Part shown: positions 15,359 to 24,302 of the stretch, piece by piece
Layout of the letters: every line of letters begins with the position of its first letter
How positions within the stretch are numbered: position 1 is the first letter of the stretch
Source: Nonomuraea solani
Lineage (GTDB): Bacteria > Actinomycetota > Actinomycetes > Streptosporangiales > Streptosporangiaceae
NCBI RefSeq assembly: GCF_900108335.1
Contig: NZ_FNVT01000012.1
Coordinates: 1-64,000, forward strand
DNA length: 64,000 nt
Direction: 5' to 3'
Notes under the pieces: model-generated
Databases searched by the model: none
Told to the model about the DNA's origin: nothing
The model's input: the letters and a program-made list of their open reading frames with translations, nothing else
Program-made: the position numbers and the translations under genes

Positions 15359-15985
15359 CTAATCTTCGAGTCTGGGAGAGAACGCCCCGAACGGCACGTC
15401 CAGCTCGTGGTCACGGGCGTCGATGAGGGACAGCTCGGCCAGCGCGATCATGCATCCGGCGTCGGCCGGCCAGGCGATGGCCCACAGCCAGTTGCCCATG
15501 GCCTCACCCGCGTAGACCGCCCGGTCGTCCTGCCCGTCCACGCACCACATCGCGGTGGGATGGCCGAGCACGGCGAGCTTGGTGTTGGGCGGGCCGGTGT
15601 CGAACCCTTCCCCGGGGTCGGGCCCGTCGAGCCCCGCGAAGGCGGCGCCGATGCCGATGCCCGGTTCTTCCGAGATGACCAGCAGGTCGGCGGGGCCCTC
15701 CATCAGCGAAGGACCGGTCAGCGCCACCACACTGGCGCGGCCGCCGGTGCGCTGGTCGCCCACCTCGGCGAAGCCGGTGACCAGCCATCCGACCGGCAAC
15801 GGCCACGGCAGCCACACGGGCACGACGGAGCTCTTGCGTATCGCCTCTAGCGCGGTGCTGGTCGGCGGCCACGGCGGCTGATACGGCAGGACGTCACCGT
15901 GCGTGCCGCATCGGAACGCACTCGACCAGGCGCTCGGCCCGTGAAGCGGGCCAAAACACCGCGGGCAGGTTGGTGCCGCTCTCAC
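15359..15985 (-). CDS. DUF6758-type protein with N-terminal zinc-ribbon Cys pair
   Basis: A ~208-residue actinobacterial protein. The N-terminus VRAAPTCPRCFGPLHGPSAW with a later CGTHGDV has the C-x2-C...C-x2-H pattern of a zinc ribbon. The rest alternates Pro/Trp-rich and Gly-rich segments, including VPVWLPWPLPVGWLVTGFA. I recall this family as DUF6758. GTG 15985 is chosen because family members begin near (M)RAEP-CPRC; a GTG at 16018 would add 11 residues. It is divergent from the NUDIX gene. Function unknown. Confidence 0.78.
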   Translation of the reverse strand: MRAAPTCPRCFGPLHGPSAWSSAFRCGTHGDVLPYQPPWPPTSTALEAIRKSSVVPVWLPWPLPVGWLVTGFAEVGDQRTGGRASVVALTGPSLMEGPADLLVISEEPGIGIGAAFAGLDGPDPGEGFDTGPPNTKLAVLGHPTAMWCVDGQDDRAVYAGEAMGNWLWAIAWPADAGCMIALAELSLIDARDHELDVPFGAFSPRLED

Positions 15986-16059
15986 AACTACCCACGGTGC
16001 TTTCTCCGGCACGGCCACGTCAAGGCCGCTGCTCGTTGTCCCGTCGTAATCTTGGTCAT

Positions 16060-16455
16060 GTGCGCGTAAATTGTGTCGGCGCGATCATTTTCGATGCCTC
16101 CGACCGGCTCCTTCTCATCAAGCGCGGCCGCCCGCCTGGCCTGGGTCTGTGGTCCATTCCCGGGGGCCGGCTGGAGCCCGGCGAGACGGACGCCGACGGA
16201 CTACGCCGCGAGGTGCTGGAGGAGACCGCGCTGCGGGTCGAGATCGGCCGGCTGGCCGGGACGGTGGAGCGTCCCGGGCTCGGCGGTGACACGTACGTGA
16301 TCCACGACTATCTCGCCACGGTGGTGGCGGGCGTGCCGGTGGCCGGGGACGACGCCGCCGACGTGCGCTGGTGCGACGCCGGCGACCTGGTACGGCTCCC
16401 GCTGTCCGAGGGCCTGCTGGAGTCCCTCAAGGACTGGAACGTCCTGCCACACTGA
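16060..16455 (+). CDS. NUDIX hydrolase
   Basis: A 131-residue NUDIX protein that cleaves a nucleoside-diphosphate-linked substrate. The NUDIX box reads G-x5-E-x7-REVLEET (from GRLEPGE to REVLEET), with Thr where the consensus has Gly; the metal-binding Glu residues are kept. WSIPGG precedes it. Size and the C-terminal WCDAGDLVRLPLSEG fit MutT/ADP-ribose-pyrophosphatase-like members. It starts at GTG 16060. The exact substrate is unknown. Confidence 0.9.
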   Translation: MRVNCVGAIIFDASDRLLLIKRGRPPGLGLWSIPGGRLEPGETDADGLRREVLEETALRVEIGRLAGTVERPGLGGDTYVIHDYLATVVAGVPVAGDDAADVRWCDAGDLVRLPLSEGLLESLKDWNVLPH

Positions 16456-19350
16456 TCACCTGTTCGACGTCAGGCTGGACGTCCACAGGATCAGATGATC
16501 GGCGTTGTACGTCGTGGACCGGCCGAGCGCCACCACCTCCGACCCTTCCACGGCCACCGCCGTCAGCCACTGTGTCCCCTGCCCCGCCAGGCGGTCCTTG
16601 GTGAGGGCCATGCGGTTCCACGAGAGCCCGTCCTGAGAGGTCCAGGCCGCGCTGTCACCCTCGCCAGGCACGCCGTGCCAGCCGACCGCCACCAGGCCCT
16701 CCTCGGCCGCCGCCAGGTCGTACACCGCCGCCGCCTGGTCCGCCGGCAGCCAGGCCGTCTGCCAGGTCTCGCCGTCGTCGTCGGAGACGGCCGCGAACGC
16801 GCGCCGGGCGCCCGCCGTCATGGCCGTGCCGATCGCCACCAGCTTGTCCTGATAAATCGTGACCCGTCGCAGACCCGCCGACGTGGCGTCCGCCGGGACG
16901 ACCCGCTTGCGCGCGCTCCAGTTCACGCCGTCCTCCGAGAACCACACCACGCTGTTCTCCTGGTCGGCGTTGCCCGAGCCGCCCACCGCCACGTAGCCGC
17001 CCGGCACCGCGACCGCGTCGTGGATCCGCACGCCGGAGCCGCCCTGCGGCAGCTTCTCCGACCGGGTGAACTTGCGCATGTCGGGCGTGAACCACACGGC
17101 GGCGCCGGTCGCGCCCGACTGGTCCTTGGACTCGCCCGCCACGACGTAGCCGTCCTTGCCCGCCGTGACCACGCGCGGCCGCAGGGAGAGCAGGTCCGGC
17201 CCGCGGGCCAGGTCGCCGGTGACGTTCACCCGTTTCCAGCTCTCGCCGTCGTCGGAGGTGACGAGGAGGGGGTCGGTGCTGGCGATGTTCGTCTCGGTGC
17301 TGCCGACGGCCAGCCAGCCGCGAGCGCCGTGCGTCACGTCCTCCAGGGTCTGCCGGCCGGCTCCGCCGAGGCTCATGGACTTCCAGCTCTGCCAGTTCTT
17401 GATCGTCCACAGGCCGGCGTCGCCCGAGGCCGAGCCGACGGCGACGTACCGGCCGGCGAAGCTCGTCAGGGCGTTCGTCTCGCGGGCGATCCTGCTCAGG
17501 CCCTCGACCCGGCCGAGCTGCACGCGCGAGGCGGCGCCGCGCGGGGGCGAGGACATGAGCACGAGCTGGTTGTCGACGTCGGAGGCGGCCTGGTCGCCGC
17601 CGGCGAACAGGGTGCCGCCGTCGGAGATCGCGAACCCGCGCAGCGTCGCCCCCGGCAGGTCGCCGAGGTCGGCCCGCTTGCTCCAGCCCTGCCCGTCGGT
17701 GCTGGTCAGCACCGAGTAGCGGCCGAGGCCGGCCTGCGTGATCGCCGCGACGCCCGACGGGTAGGAGATCAGTGACTCCACGCCGGCGCTCGCGCCGCTG
17801 AGCCCGCCGATCGAGCCGCAGTGCGTCCACTTCGCCCCGGTCGGTGAGCAGTAGACGCGCACATCGCCGTCGATCGTGCGCCTGCGCGTCGGCACCAGCA
17901 CGAACTGCTTGGGCAGGACGGCCAGCGTCCCCGCCCTCGGGTCGGCGGCCTCGGGGAGCTGGAAGCCGGTCGCCTGCCACGTGCGGCCGCCGTCGGCCGA
18001 GCGCAGCACCCGCGATCCCTCGCCGTCCGCGGGTACTCCGATGGCCACGACCGTGTCACCCTTGGCGACCACGGCCCGCAGCTCCCGTACTTCCAGTCCC
18101 CTGCTCTCGGCGCGCTCCCAGCTCGTGCCGTCGGCCGAATGCCAGGCCGCCGGTCCTGAACCGCCGTCCACGCCCGTCGTCAGGCCCACCGCGACGAACC
18201 CGGAGGCCGTCCTGGCGATGTCGCGGATGTCGTCGCCGGCCCTGAAGGCGGCCAGCCCAGACGCCGGCACCGCGGTCCAGCTGAACCCGTCGGTGCTGGT
18301 CCACAGGCCCCGCTGGGACCCTCCGTCACCACCGCTGGCCAGCCAGCGGCCCTTCCCGCCGACCACCCGCCGGACCATGGGCGCGGAGGCACCGTTCACC
18401 TGGCCGAGCTGCCAGTTCTTGCCGCCGTCCGGGGAGAACAGGAACAGCGGGCGCGGGGTCGGGCTGGTGGTGTCGCTGCCGACCGCCACCACGGCGCGGC
18501 CCACCGAGGTCATGTCGTTGAGGTTCTGCTCGGTGCCGTCGCCCGCGGCCGGGACGGTGAACAGGTCATCTCCTGAACGTCCGGTGCCCGCCTCCAGGCG
18601 CAGCCCTGGGGCCTCGTTCTCGTTCCACTGCCACACCAGCACGCCGGTGGCCACGAGGACCGCGGCGGCCACGGTGAGCACGACGGGGACGGCCCTGCCG
18701 CCCCGGTGGATCGGGCCGGACCTGCGGACGGCGGCCGGGGCCGGGCCCCTGTGATGCCGCCCCGCCGGGCCCTGCTGGCGCTGGGCGCCGGTGGCGACCA
18801 GCAGGTCGGGCCTGGTGGGCCGCCCCTCGGGCGGCCGCCCGACCCGCCGCACGTCGGTGTCCTCGTCGTCCTCGGGCACGTCGGCGGCGCGCTCCTCGAC
18901 GGGATAGACCAGCCGGTACGGAGCCACGTCCTTCGGGTTCTCCCTCGGCGCATCCTCTGCCAGGGCTTCCTCTGCCGCCGGAGCCGGGGTCACCTCCGTC
19001 TCCGGCTGGGAGTCCCACGCCCGCGGCCGCCCGGCGACCAGCTTGTCCGGCCGGTTGACGATGCGGCGGGGACGGCGGCGCGGCTCGATCTCGGGCTCCG
19101 CCGTCGGCGAGCTGTACGGCCTGCGCCCCTTGGGCGGCTCCAGCGGCTCCTCGTCCGGGATGGGAGCGGCGAAGGGCGGCATGCCCCAAGGAGAGGTCAG
19201 AGGGAGACCCCTGGCCCGGTCGTCCGTGGGACCGGGCGGTGAATGGCTGATCCTGGGCTCTTGCGAAGAATGTGGTTCCGACGTGCCCTCGGAATGCGGG
19301 TCGTCGTCACCCTGCGGTCGCCGTGGCGTTTCGCTGGGGCCGGAGGCCAC
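16456..19350 (-). CDS. Membrane-anchored extracellular beta-propeller (BNR-like) protein
   Basis: A 964-residue protein. Residues 1-~215 are a cytoplasmic, Pro/Glu/Arg-rich disordered region. One transmembrane helix follows at ~221-240 (VPVVLTVAAAVLVATGVLVW). The remaining ~720 residues are extracellular and carry many W-x-S-x-DG-x-x-W blades (for example LWTSTDGFSWTAV, AWHSADGTSWERA, WFSEDGVNWSARK), as in sialidase/BNR-repeat propellers. No sialidase catalytic residues are evident. AGGAGG eight bases before GTG 19350 sets the start. It begins right after the convergent NUDIX stop. Probably a binding or sensing surface protein; ligand unknown. Confidence 0.82.
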   Translation of the reverse strand: MASGPSETPRRPQGDDDPHSEGTSEPHSSQEPRISHSPPGPTDDRARGLPLTSPWGMPPFAAPIPDEEPLEPPKGRRPYSSPTAEPEIEPRRRPRRIVNRPDKLVAGRPRAWDSQPETEVTPAPAAEEALAEDAPRENPKDVAPYRLVYPVEERAADVPEDDEDTDVRRVGRPPEGRPTRPDLLVATGAQRQQGPAGRHHRGPAPAAVRRSGPIHRGGRAVPVVLTVAAAVLVATGVLVWQWNENEAPGLRLEAGTGRSGDDLFTVPAAGDGTEQNLNDMTSVGRAVVAVGSDTTSPTPRPLFLFSPDGGKNWQLGQVNGASAPMVRRVVGGKGRWLASGGDGGSQRGLWTSTDGFSWTAVPASGLAAFRAGDDIRDIARTASGFVAVGLTTGVDGGSGPAAWHSADGTSWERAESRGLEVRELRAVVAKGDTVVAIGVPADGEGSRVLRSADGGRTWQATGFQLPEAADPRAGTLAVLPKQFVLVPTRRRTIDGDVRVYCSPTGAKWTHCGSIGGLSGASAGVESLISYPSGVAAITQAGLGRYSVLTSTDGQGWSKRADLGDLPGATLRGFAISDGGTLFAGGDQAASDVDNQLVLMSSPPRGAASRVQLGRVEGLSRIARETNALTSFAGRYVAVGSASGDAGLWTIKNWQSWKSMSLGGAGRQTLEDVTHGARGWLAVGSTETNIASTDPLLVTSDDGESWKRVNVTGDLARGPDLLSLRPRVVTAGKDGYVVAGESKDQSGATGAAVWFTPDMRKFTRSEKLPQGGSGVRIHDAVAVPGGYVAVGGSGNADQENSVVWFSEDGVNWSARKRVVPADATSAGLRRVTIYQDKLVAIGTAMTAGARRAFAAVSDDDGETWQTAWLPADQAAAVYDLAAAEEGLVAVGWHGVPGEGDSAAWTSQDGLSWNRMALTKDRLAGQGTQWLTAVAVEGSEVVALGRSTTYNADHLILWTSSLTSNR

Positions 19351-19584
19351 GCGCCGTACCTCCTAGTCGAACTAGTCGTACCGGTACATCTCGGTCGCAC
19401 TTTACGGACCGTTCCAGGAAATGTCGTCCACTTCTCCAGTGAACACGGACATTCTCGTACCCAGCCTGACCGAAACGATCACCTCCGGGGGAAACCCTCG
19501 CCGTTCCCACAGCATCCAGAGCAGCATGCTTGAGCCGGAATAGCGAGACCTCTCTAGTCAGATTCCCGGCACCCAGCGCCGGTT

Positions 19585-20568
19585 TTATCCAGAAATATTG
19601 CTTATCGACCGCTTTTTGGCTAGATAGATCACACCAAACGCATACACCCCGAGCTGCACCACGGTCCCCGACAACGCCTGCCAGGGCACCGAGACATTGG
19701 CCTGATCCATCGACTCCTCCAGGGTGCCGGCGGCGGCGCTCACCCCGAAGGCCAGCAGGTTGTTCATGACGTGCAGCCCGATGGCCGCCTCCAGGCCCCC
19801 GGTCTTGATCGTCAGCCAGGCCATGACCGCCCCGAACGCGAACACGTCCATCAGCCCCGCCCACTGGTAGCCGTGCAGCGACGCGAACAGCGCGGAGCCG
19901 ATGAGGATGCTCCAGATGGGGTTGTTCACGTGCGCCCCCACGGCCTGTGTGAACCAGCCACGGAAGACGTACTCCTCGGCCGCCGCCTGGAACGGCACCA
20001 GCAGCACGATCACGATGAGCAGGGGCAGGAAGGTCTCCCACCCGGCCCAGCCGAACATGTCGGAGTCCAGGCCCGACACGGTGAGGGCGATCCACTGGAC
20101 GGTCTGCCCGAGCGCGAGCGCCAGCACGGCCAGCCCGGCGCAGGACACCATCCACCGCCACCGCAGTCTGCCGGCCACCGACGAGACCGTGCCCGGCCGG
20201 CGCCGCTGGACGAGCGCCACCGTGCCGAGCACGACCAGCAGCAGGGGCGCCAGGGACAGCAGCGTCATGGCCAGCCCCATGGGAGTGGGCTCGGGCAGGC
20301 CCGCGGGGGTCACCGGCGAGTCGAGGCCCAGGAGCCACGCCAGCGTCAGGAACGTGATGACCGCTCCGAACCCGATCGCGAAGAAGCCGGCGGCGACGGC
20401 GAGCGTCCCGACGATCGCCCGCCACGGCCGGGCGGCGGCGTTTCTCGCGAGATGGTCGAAGCGGGCGCCCCGGGGCGCCGGCAGGAACCAGGACCGCTGT
20501 TGTGGCTGGTACGGATATCCGGGCGCCTGCGGGCCGTGCGGAAGTTGGGGCCCTGGATTCTCCTGCAT
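19585..20568 (-). CDS. CPBP-family intramembrane metalloprotease
   Basis: A 327-residue polytopic membrane protein of the CPBP (Abi/Rce1-like) family. Its catalytic motifs are in order: AAEEYVFRGW (EE-x3-R), FASLHG (F-x3-H) and HVMNN (H-x3-N), all in predicted helices. Residues 1-~45 are a Pro/Gln-rich cytoplasmic tail. Relatives process membrane proteins or confer immunity to peptides. No bacteriocin gene is adjacent. It is divergent from the secreted protein at 20668. Confidence 0.9.
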   Translation of the reverse strand: MQENPGPQLPHGPQAPGYPYQPQQRSWFLPAPRGARFDHLARNAAARPWRAIVGTLAVAAGFFAIGFGAVITFLTLAWLLGLDSPVTPAGLPEPTPMGLAMTLLSLAPLLLVVLGTVALVQRRRPGTVSSVAGRLRWRWMVSCAGLAVLALALGQTVQWIALTVSGLDSDMFGWAGWETFLPLLIVIVLLVPFQAAAEEYVFRGWFTQAVGAHVNNPIWSILIGSALFASLHGYQWAGLMDVFAFGAVMAWLTIKTGGLEAAIGLHVMNNLLAFGVSAAAGTLEESMDQANVSVPWQALSGTVVQLGVYAFGVIYLAKKRSISNISG

Positions 20569-20667
20569 CTCTCTATTCTGTCCGTCTGATGCGCATTAGT
20601 TCACAGACGGTCCCTCCATTTTGGCGGATGCTCTGAGGCGTAGGCATTTCAACCCTGGGAGTAGTCC

Positions 20668-21366
20668 ATGTCTAGGCTGGGACCTGTCATCACCCTCGCG
20701 GCGGGAGCAGTGCTCGCCGTGGGGCTGGGTGTCGCCAGCATCACCGCGACACCGGCGGCCGAGAACACGGCTGCCAACACCGCTGCCGAAGCCCCTCCCG
20801 CCGAGGAGAACAGCGCCGCTCCGTCGCCCTCACCATCGAAGGCGTCGCAGACGGAGCCGCAGAAGATCACCAAGGCCGACTACGGCGGCCGGGTGCAGGG
20901 CAACGGAGCGCTCATCGCCATCTCGATCAGGAACGGCAAGGCCGTCGGCTACTTCTGCGACGGGCGTACCGAAGCCTGGTTCAAGGGCAGCGAGACGGCC
21001 GGTGAGCTGGATCTGAAGGGCGTGGCCAACGCCGGCTCCAAGGTCACCGCCGACCTCGGTGGCGGCCGGGCCAAGGGCTGGGTGTCCGTCGGCGGGAAGC
21101 GATGGAGCTTCGTCGCGCCGACGGTGGTCAAGCCGTCGGGCCTCTACCGGGCCACCGCGATCGTCAGAGGCGCCAAGTTCCGCGCCGGCTGGATCATGAT
21201 CAAGGACGAGAACGGCCGCTACTACCAGGTCGGCGCCGCTTTCGCCGGAGCGGAGCCGGTCGACATCCCGCAGCTCGACAGCGAGCGGCCCACCGACCCC
21301 CTGACCCTCGACCAGACCACGATCTACCCGAAGGACGTCGACGGCTTCATCGAGGAGATGCAATGA
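20668..21366 (+). CDS. Secreted protein of unknown function
   Basis: A 232-residue protein with a signal peptide or N-terminal anchor (residues ~5-30), a Pro/Ala/Glu linker to ~65, and then a globular domain with alternating beta-strand pattern (ALIAISIRNGKAVGYFCDGR; GWVSVGGKRWSF). GGGAG six bases upstream supports the ATG. Its stop overlaps the ATG of the DUF6529 membrane protein (ATGCAATGA), so the two are probably coexpressed. That suggests an extracellular partner of the membrane cytochrome-like protein; the function is not known. Confidence 0.8.
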   Translation: MSRLGPVITLAAGAVLAVGLGVASITATPAAENTAANTAAEAPPAEENSAAPSPSPSKASQTEPQKITKADYGGRVQGNGALIAISIRNGKAVGYFCDGRTEAWFKGSETAGELDLKGVANAGSKVTADLGGGRAKGWVSVGGKRWSFVAPTVVKPSGLYRATAIVRGAKFRAGWIMIKDENGRYYQVGAAFAGAEPVDIPQLDSERPTDPLTLDQTTIYPKDVDGFIEEMQ

Positions 21367-21908
21367 CCGCCATCAACCAGCGGCCCTCCCGCAGCCTGAC
21401 CTCGTTATTGGTGCCGCTGGTGGTCGGCGGCCTGGTGGTGCTCGCGCTCGGCGTCTATGGGCGGGCGCACACGCCGACCGGCTTCGCGGTCGGCGTGGCC
21501 GGCTTCTCCGCCGCGCTGCCGATGAAGGTGTGGCTGACGACGGGCGCGTTCGTGCTGGCGATCGTGCAGGTGGTCTCGGCCCTGTCGATGTGGGGCAAGC
21601 TCGGGATCACCATCCCGGCCGGCGTGCACCGCTGGTCGGGACGGCTGGCGTTCATCCTCACGATCCCGGTCGCCTTCCACTGCCTGTACGCCCTGGGCCT
21701 GCAGTACGACGTGCCCCGGGTGCTCGCCCACTCGCTGCTCGGCTGCTTCTTCTACGGGATTTTCACCGCGAAGATGCTGGCGCTGCCGAAGAAGGACACG
21801 CCCGGCTGGACGTTGCCCGTGTTCGGCGGGCTGGCCTTCACGGCGCTCATCGGGCTCTGGCTGACGTCGTCGTTCTGGTTCTTCACCGCCATCGGATTCA
21901 AGGTGTGA
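21363..21908 (+). CDS. DUF6529-like membrane protein (cytochrome b561-like)
   Basis: A 181-residue protein with about five transmembrane helices. Histidines in HRWSGR, AFHCLYALG and LAHSLLGCFFYG sit at or in helices in the manner of di-heme b561-type cytochromes, so electron transfer across the membrane is plausible. I recall this family as DUF6529. It overlaps the upstream secreted-protein gene by four bases and the convergent CoA-ester-lyase gene by 11 bp. Confidence 0.78.
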   Translation: MTAINQRPSRSLTSLLVPLVVGGLVVLALGVYGRAHTPTGFAVGVAGFSAALPMKVWLTTGAFVLAIVQVVSALSMWGKLGITIPAGVHRWSGRLAFILTIPVAFHCLYALGLQYDVPRVLAHSLLGCFFYGIFTAKMLALPKKDTPGWTLPVFGGLAFTALIGLWLTSSFWFFTAIGFKV

Positions 21909-22830
21909 AGCTCTTCGTCCTGGTGAGCCCGGCCGCCCGCCCCTTGGCGGCCACGACGAGCGCCATCTTCCTGGAGGCCTCGTCGATCATCTCGTCGCCC
22001 AGCATGACCGCGCCGCGCCGCTCGACGGAGGTGTAGTAGTCGTACGCCTCCAAGATCAGCTCGGCGTGGTCATAATCCTCCTGGGCCGGCGAGAACACCT
22101 CGTTGGCCGCGTCGACCTGCCCGGGATGGAGCACCCACTTGCCGTCGAACCCGAGCGCGGCCGCCCGCCTGGCGACCCGCGTGAAGCCTTCGACGTCCTT
22201 GATCTGCAGGTAGGGCCCGTCGATCACCTGGAGGTCGTGCGTCCTGGCCGCCATGAGCAGCCGCATGAGGATGTAGTGGTAGGCGTCGCCCTCGACGTAG
22301 CCGGGCGGCTGCTCGCCGACGACGAGGGTGCGCATGTTGATCGAGGCCATGAAGTCCGCCGGGCCGAACACCAGCGTCTCCAGCCGGGGGGACGACCCGG
22401 CGATGGCGTCGGCGTTCACCAGGCCGCGGGCGTTCTCGATCTGCGCCTCGATGCCGATGCGGCCGACCTCGTAGCCCATGGTCTTCTCGATCTGGGTGAG
22501 CAGGATGTCGAGCCAGACGACTTCGTTGGGGTCCTGCACCTTGGGCAGCATCAGGCAGTCGACGAACTCCCCCGCCCCCTCGACGACCTCGATCACGTCC
22601 CGGTACGTCCATTGCGTCGTCAGATCGTTGACCCTGACCACCCGCGTCTTGCCCGACCAGTCGCCCTCGCGCAGCGCGCCGACGACGTTGGCCCGCGCCT
22701 GCTCCTTGGCCAGCGGCGCGACGGAGTCCTCCAGGTCGAGGAAGACCTCGTCGACGGGCAGGGTCTGGGCCTTCTCCAGGAACCGGGGGTTGCTGCCGGG
22801 GACGGCGAGGACGGAACGACGTGAGCGCAT
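21898..22830 (-). CDS. CitE-like CoA-ester lyase (HpcH/HpaI aldolase family)
   Basis: A 310-residue TIM-barrel enzyme. It opens with RSVLAVPGSNPRFLEKA and holds the metal-site pattern DLEDSVAP. Further landmarks are VRVND (CoA/Arg), a PKVQ segment and IEAQIENARGL. These are typical of citrate lyase beta-like, malyl-CoA and methylmalyl-CoA lyases, which cleave 3-hydroxyacyl-CoA compounds. Its length (310, with an extended C-terminus) favours the L-malyl/beta-methylmalyl-CoA lyase subgroup, but the substrate cannot be settled. It stands alone, without glyoxylate or ethylmalonyl-CoA genes nearby. Confidence 0.86.
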   Translation of the reverse strand: MRSRRSVLAVPGSNPRFLEKAQTLPVDEVFLDLEDSVAPLAKEQARANVVGALREGDWSGKTRVVRVNDLTTQWTYRDVIEVVEGAGEFVDCLMLPKVQDPNEVVWLDILLTQIEKTMGYEVGRIGIEAQIENARGLVNADAIAGSSPRLETLVFGPADFMASINMRTLVVGEQPPGYVEGDAYHYILMRLLMAARTHDLQVIDGPYLQIKDVEGFTRVARRAAALGFDGKWVLHPGQVDAANEVFSPAQEDYDHAELILEAYDYYTSVERRGAVMLGDEMIDEASRKMALVVAAKGRAAGLTRTKSFTP

Positions 22831-22906
22831 GCGGACACTTTAGATACCCTTCACCGCCGGGCGGGCGACGAGATCGGGAAGCGCGGTTCGGCGTACAGTC
22901 GGTGTT

Positions 22907-23275
22907 GTGAGCGACAAAACCGCGGCCATCGAGGAGGGCGCGAAGAAGTCGGGCATCCTCTGGCTCACCCTCGACCGCCCCCGCCTGGCCTGGCACGCCT
23001 GGCACGACGGCGCGATCTACCTGGTGACCGGGGGCGAGGAGCAGCGGCTTCCCGGGCTCGACGCCCTCGATCGGGTGCGCGTCACGCTGCGCAGCAAGGA
23101 CAACGGCGCCATGCTGGTGCACTTCGACGCGGCGGTCTCGGTCGTCGACCAGGCCGCGGCGTCCGACGCCGTGGCGGTGCTGGCCAAGGAGCGGCTCAAC
23201 GCGCGCGACAGCGAGCACCTCACCGAGCGCTGGGCCCGCGACTCCACCGTCCTGCGCCTCACCCCCGAACGGTGA
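22907..23275 (+). CDS. Conserved-looking hypothetical protein
   Basis: A 122-residue soluble protein beginning at GTG 22907. Strand-rich sequence (GILWLTLDRPRLAWHAWHDG; AIYLVTGGEEQRLPG; RVRVTLRSKDNGAMLVHFDA) suggests a small beta-barrel, reminiscent of FMN-binding split barrels, but this is tentative. There is no signal or membrane segment. Its last 17 bases overlap the convergent EamA transporter gene. Confidence 0.7.
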   Translation: MSDKTAAIEEGAKKSGILWLTLDRPRLAWHAWHDGAIYLVTGGEEQRLPGLDALDRVRVTLRSKDNGAMLVHFDAAVSVVDQAAASDAVAVLAKERLNARDSEHLTERWARDSTVLRLTPER

Positions 23276-24206
23276 CCGGCTCCAGGTCGGGCAGGACCTC
23301 CGACTGAGGGGCGCGCGTGGCCGTCTGGGCGAGCAGCGCGCCGGTCAGCACGATCAGGCCGCCCACGATCTGGAACATGCCCAGCGTCTCCCCGACGAAC
23401 GCCCAGGCCACGAGCGCGCCGGCGATGACCTCCAGCGACGCGACCGTGGCGCCCACCGCGGCCGACAGCCGCCGCACGGCGTTGATGCCCAGGCTGTAGC
23501 CGAGCACGGTGGCGATCAGCACCAGGCACAGGTACGCGGCCCACACCGGCATCGTCTGCCCGTCGCCCGGCGTGGCGGTGGCCGTGAAGGCTTCCCACTT
23601 GATGTTCCACGGCCGGGAGAACGGGAGCAGCACGATGGCCGCCCCCGCCATGCCCCAGGCGATCAGACCGAGCGGGTCCACGTCGTCGCCGAAGCTATCG
23701 CTCATCAGGAAATATCCGGCGCAGCACGCCCCGGCCAGCAGCCCGAGCAGCAGGCCCAGCGCGTCCAGCCGCATCCCCTGCCACGCCTCGACGACGATCG
23801 CGAGGCCCACGACGGCGACCACCGCTCCGACGTAGGCGGCCCGCGCGAGGCGCACCTTGCGGACGAGCCGTACCCAGGCCACCACCATCACCGGCGCCAT
23901 GAACTCCAGCAGCAGCGCGACCCCCACCGGCAGCCGCGTGATCGCCAGGAAGAAGAGCGCCTGCACCCCGGCCACCGCCATCACGGCGTACAGCCCGAAG
24001 AACGGCAGCCTGGACCTCGGGATCCGCAGCGCCCGCGGCCGCACCACGGCGAGCACCGCCAGGAGCAGCAGCCCCGCGCCCGCCATCCGCGTCCAGACCG
24101 CCTCGATGGGCGCCAGCCCGGCCGCGTTGAGGTATTTGGCCATCGGTCCCGAGAACGCGAAACACCACGAGGACACGAACGCGAGTGCCAGCCCCGCATA
24201 CCTCAT
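23259..24206 (-). CDS. EamA/DMT-family transporter
   Basis: A 315-residue inner-membrane protein with ten predicted helices in two EamA repeats. The first has SSWCFAFSGPMAKYLNAAGL and PIEAVWTRM; the second ends with SLEVIAGALVAWAFVGETLG followed by GGLIVLTGALL, the family's signature end. Relatives export amino acids or metabolites. The ATG at 24206 is used. It diverges from the MgtE_N/CBS gene across 96 bp. Confidence 0.88.
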   Translation of the reverse strand: MRYAGLALAFVSSWCFAFSGPMAKYLNAAGLAPIEAVWTRMAGAGLLLLAVLAVVRPRALRIPRSRLPFFGLYAVMAVAGVQALFFLAITRLPVGVALLLEFMAPVMVVAWVRLVRKVRLARAAYVGAVVAVVGLAIVVEAWQGMRLDALGLLLGLLAGACCAGYFLMSDSFGDDVDPLGLIAWGMAGAAIVLLPFSRPWNIKWEAFTATATPGDGQTMPVWAAYLCLVLIATVLGYSLGINAVRRLSAAVGATVASLEVIAGALVAWAFVGETLGMFQIVGGLIVLTGALLAQTATRAPQSEVLPDLEPVTVRG

Positions 24207-24302
24207 CGCACACCACCTGCCGAGTAATTACCGTTTAGCGTGTTTGATACTGACATGTCGCCCGTCTCAGGCGCAATGGGGCGGCACTGTTAGCCTGGCC
24301 AC

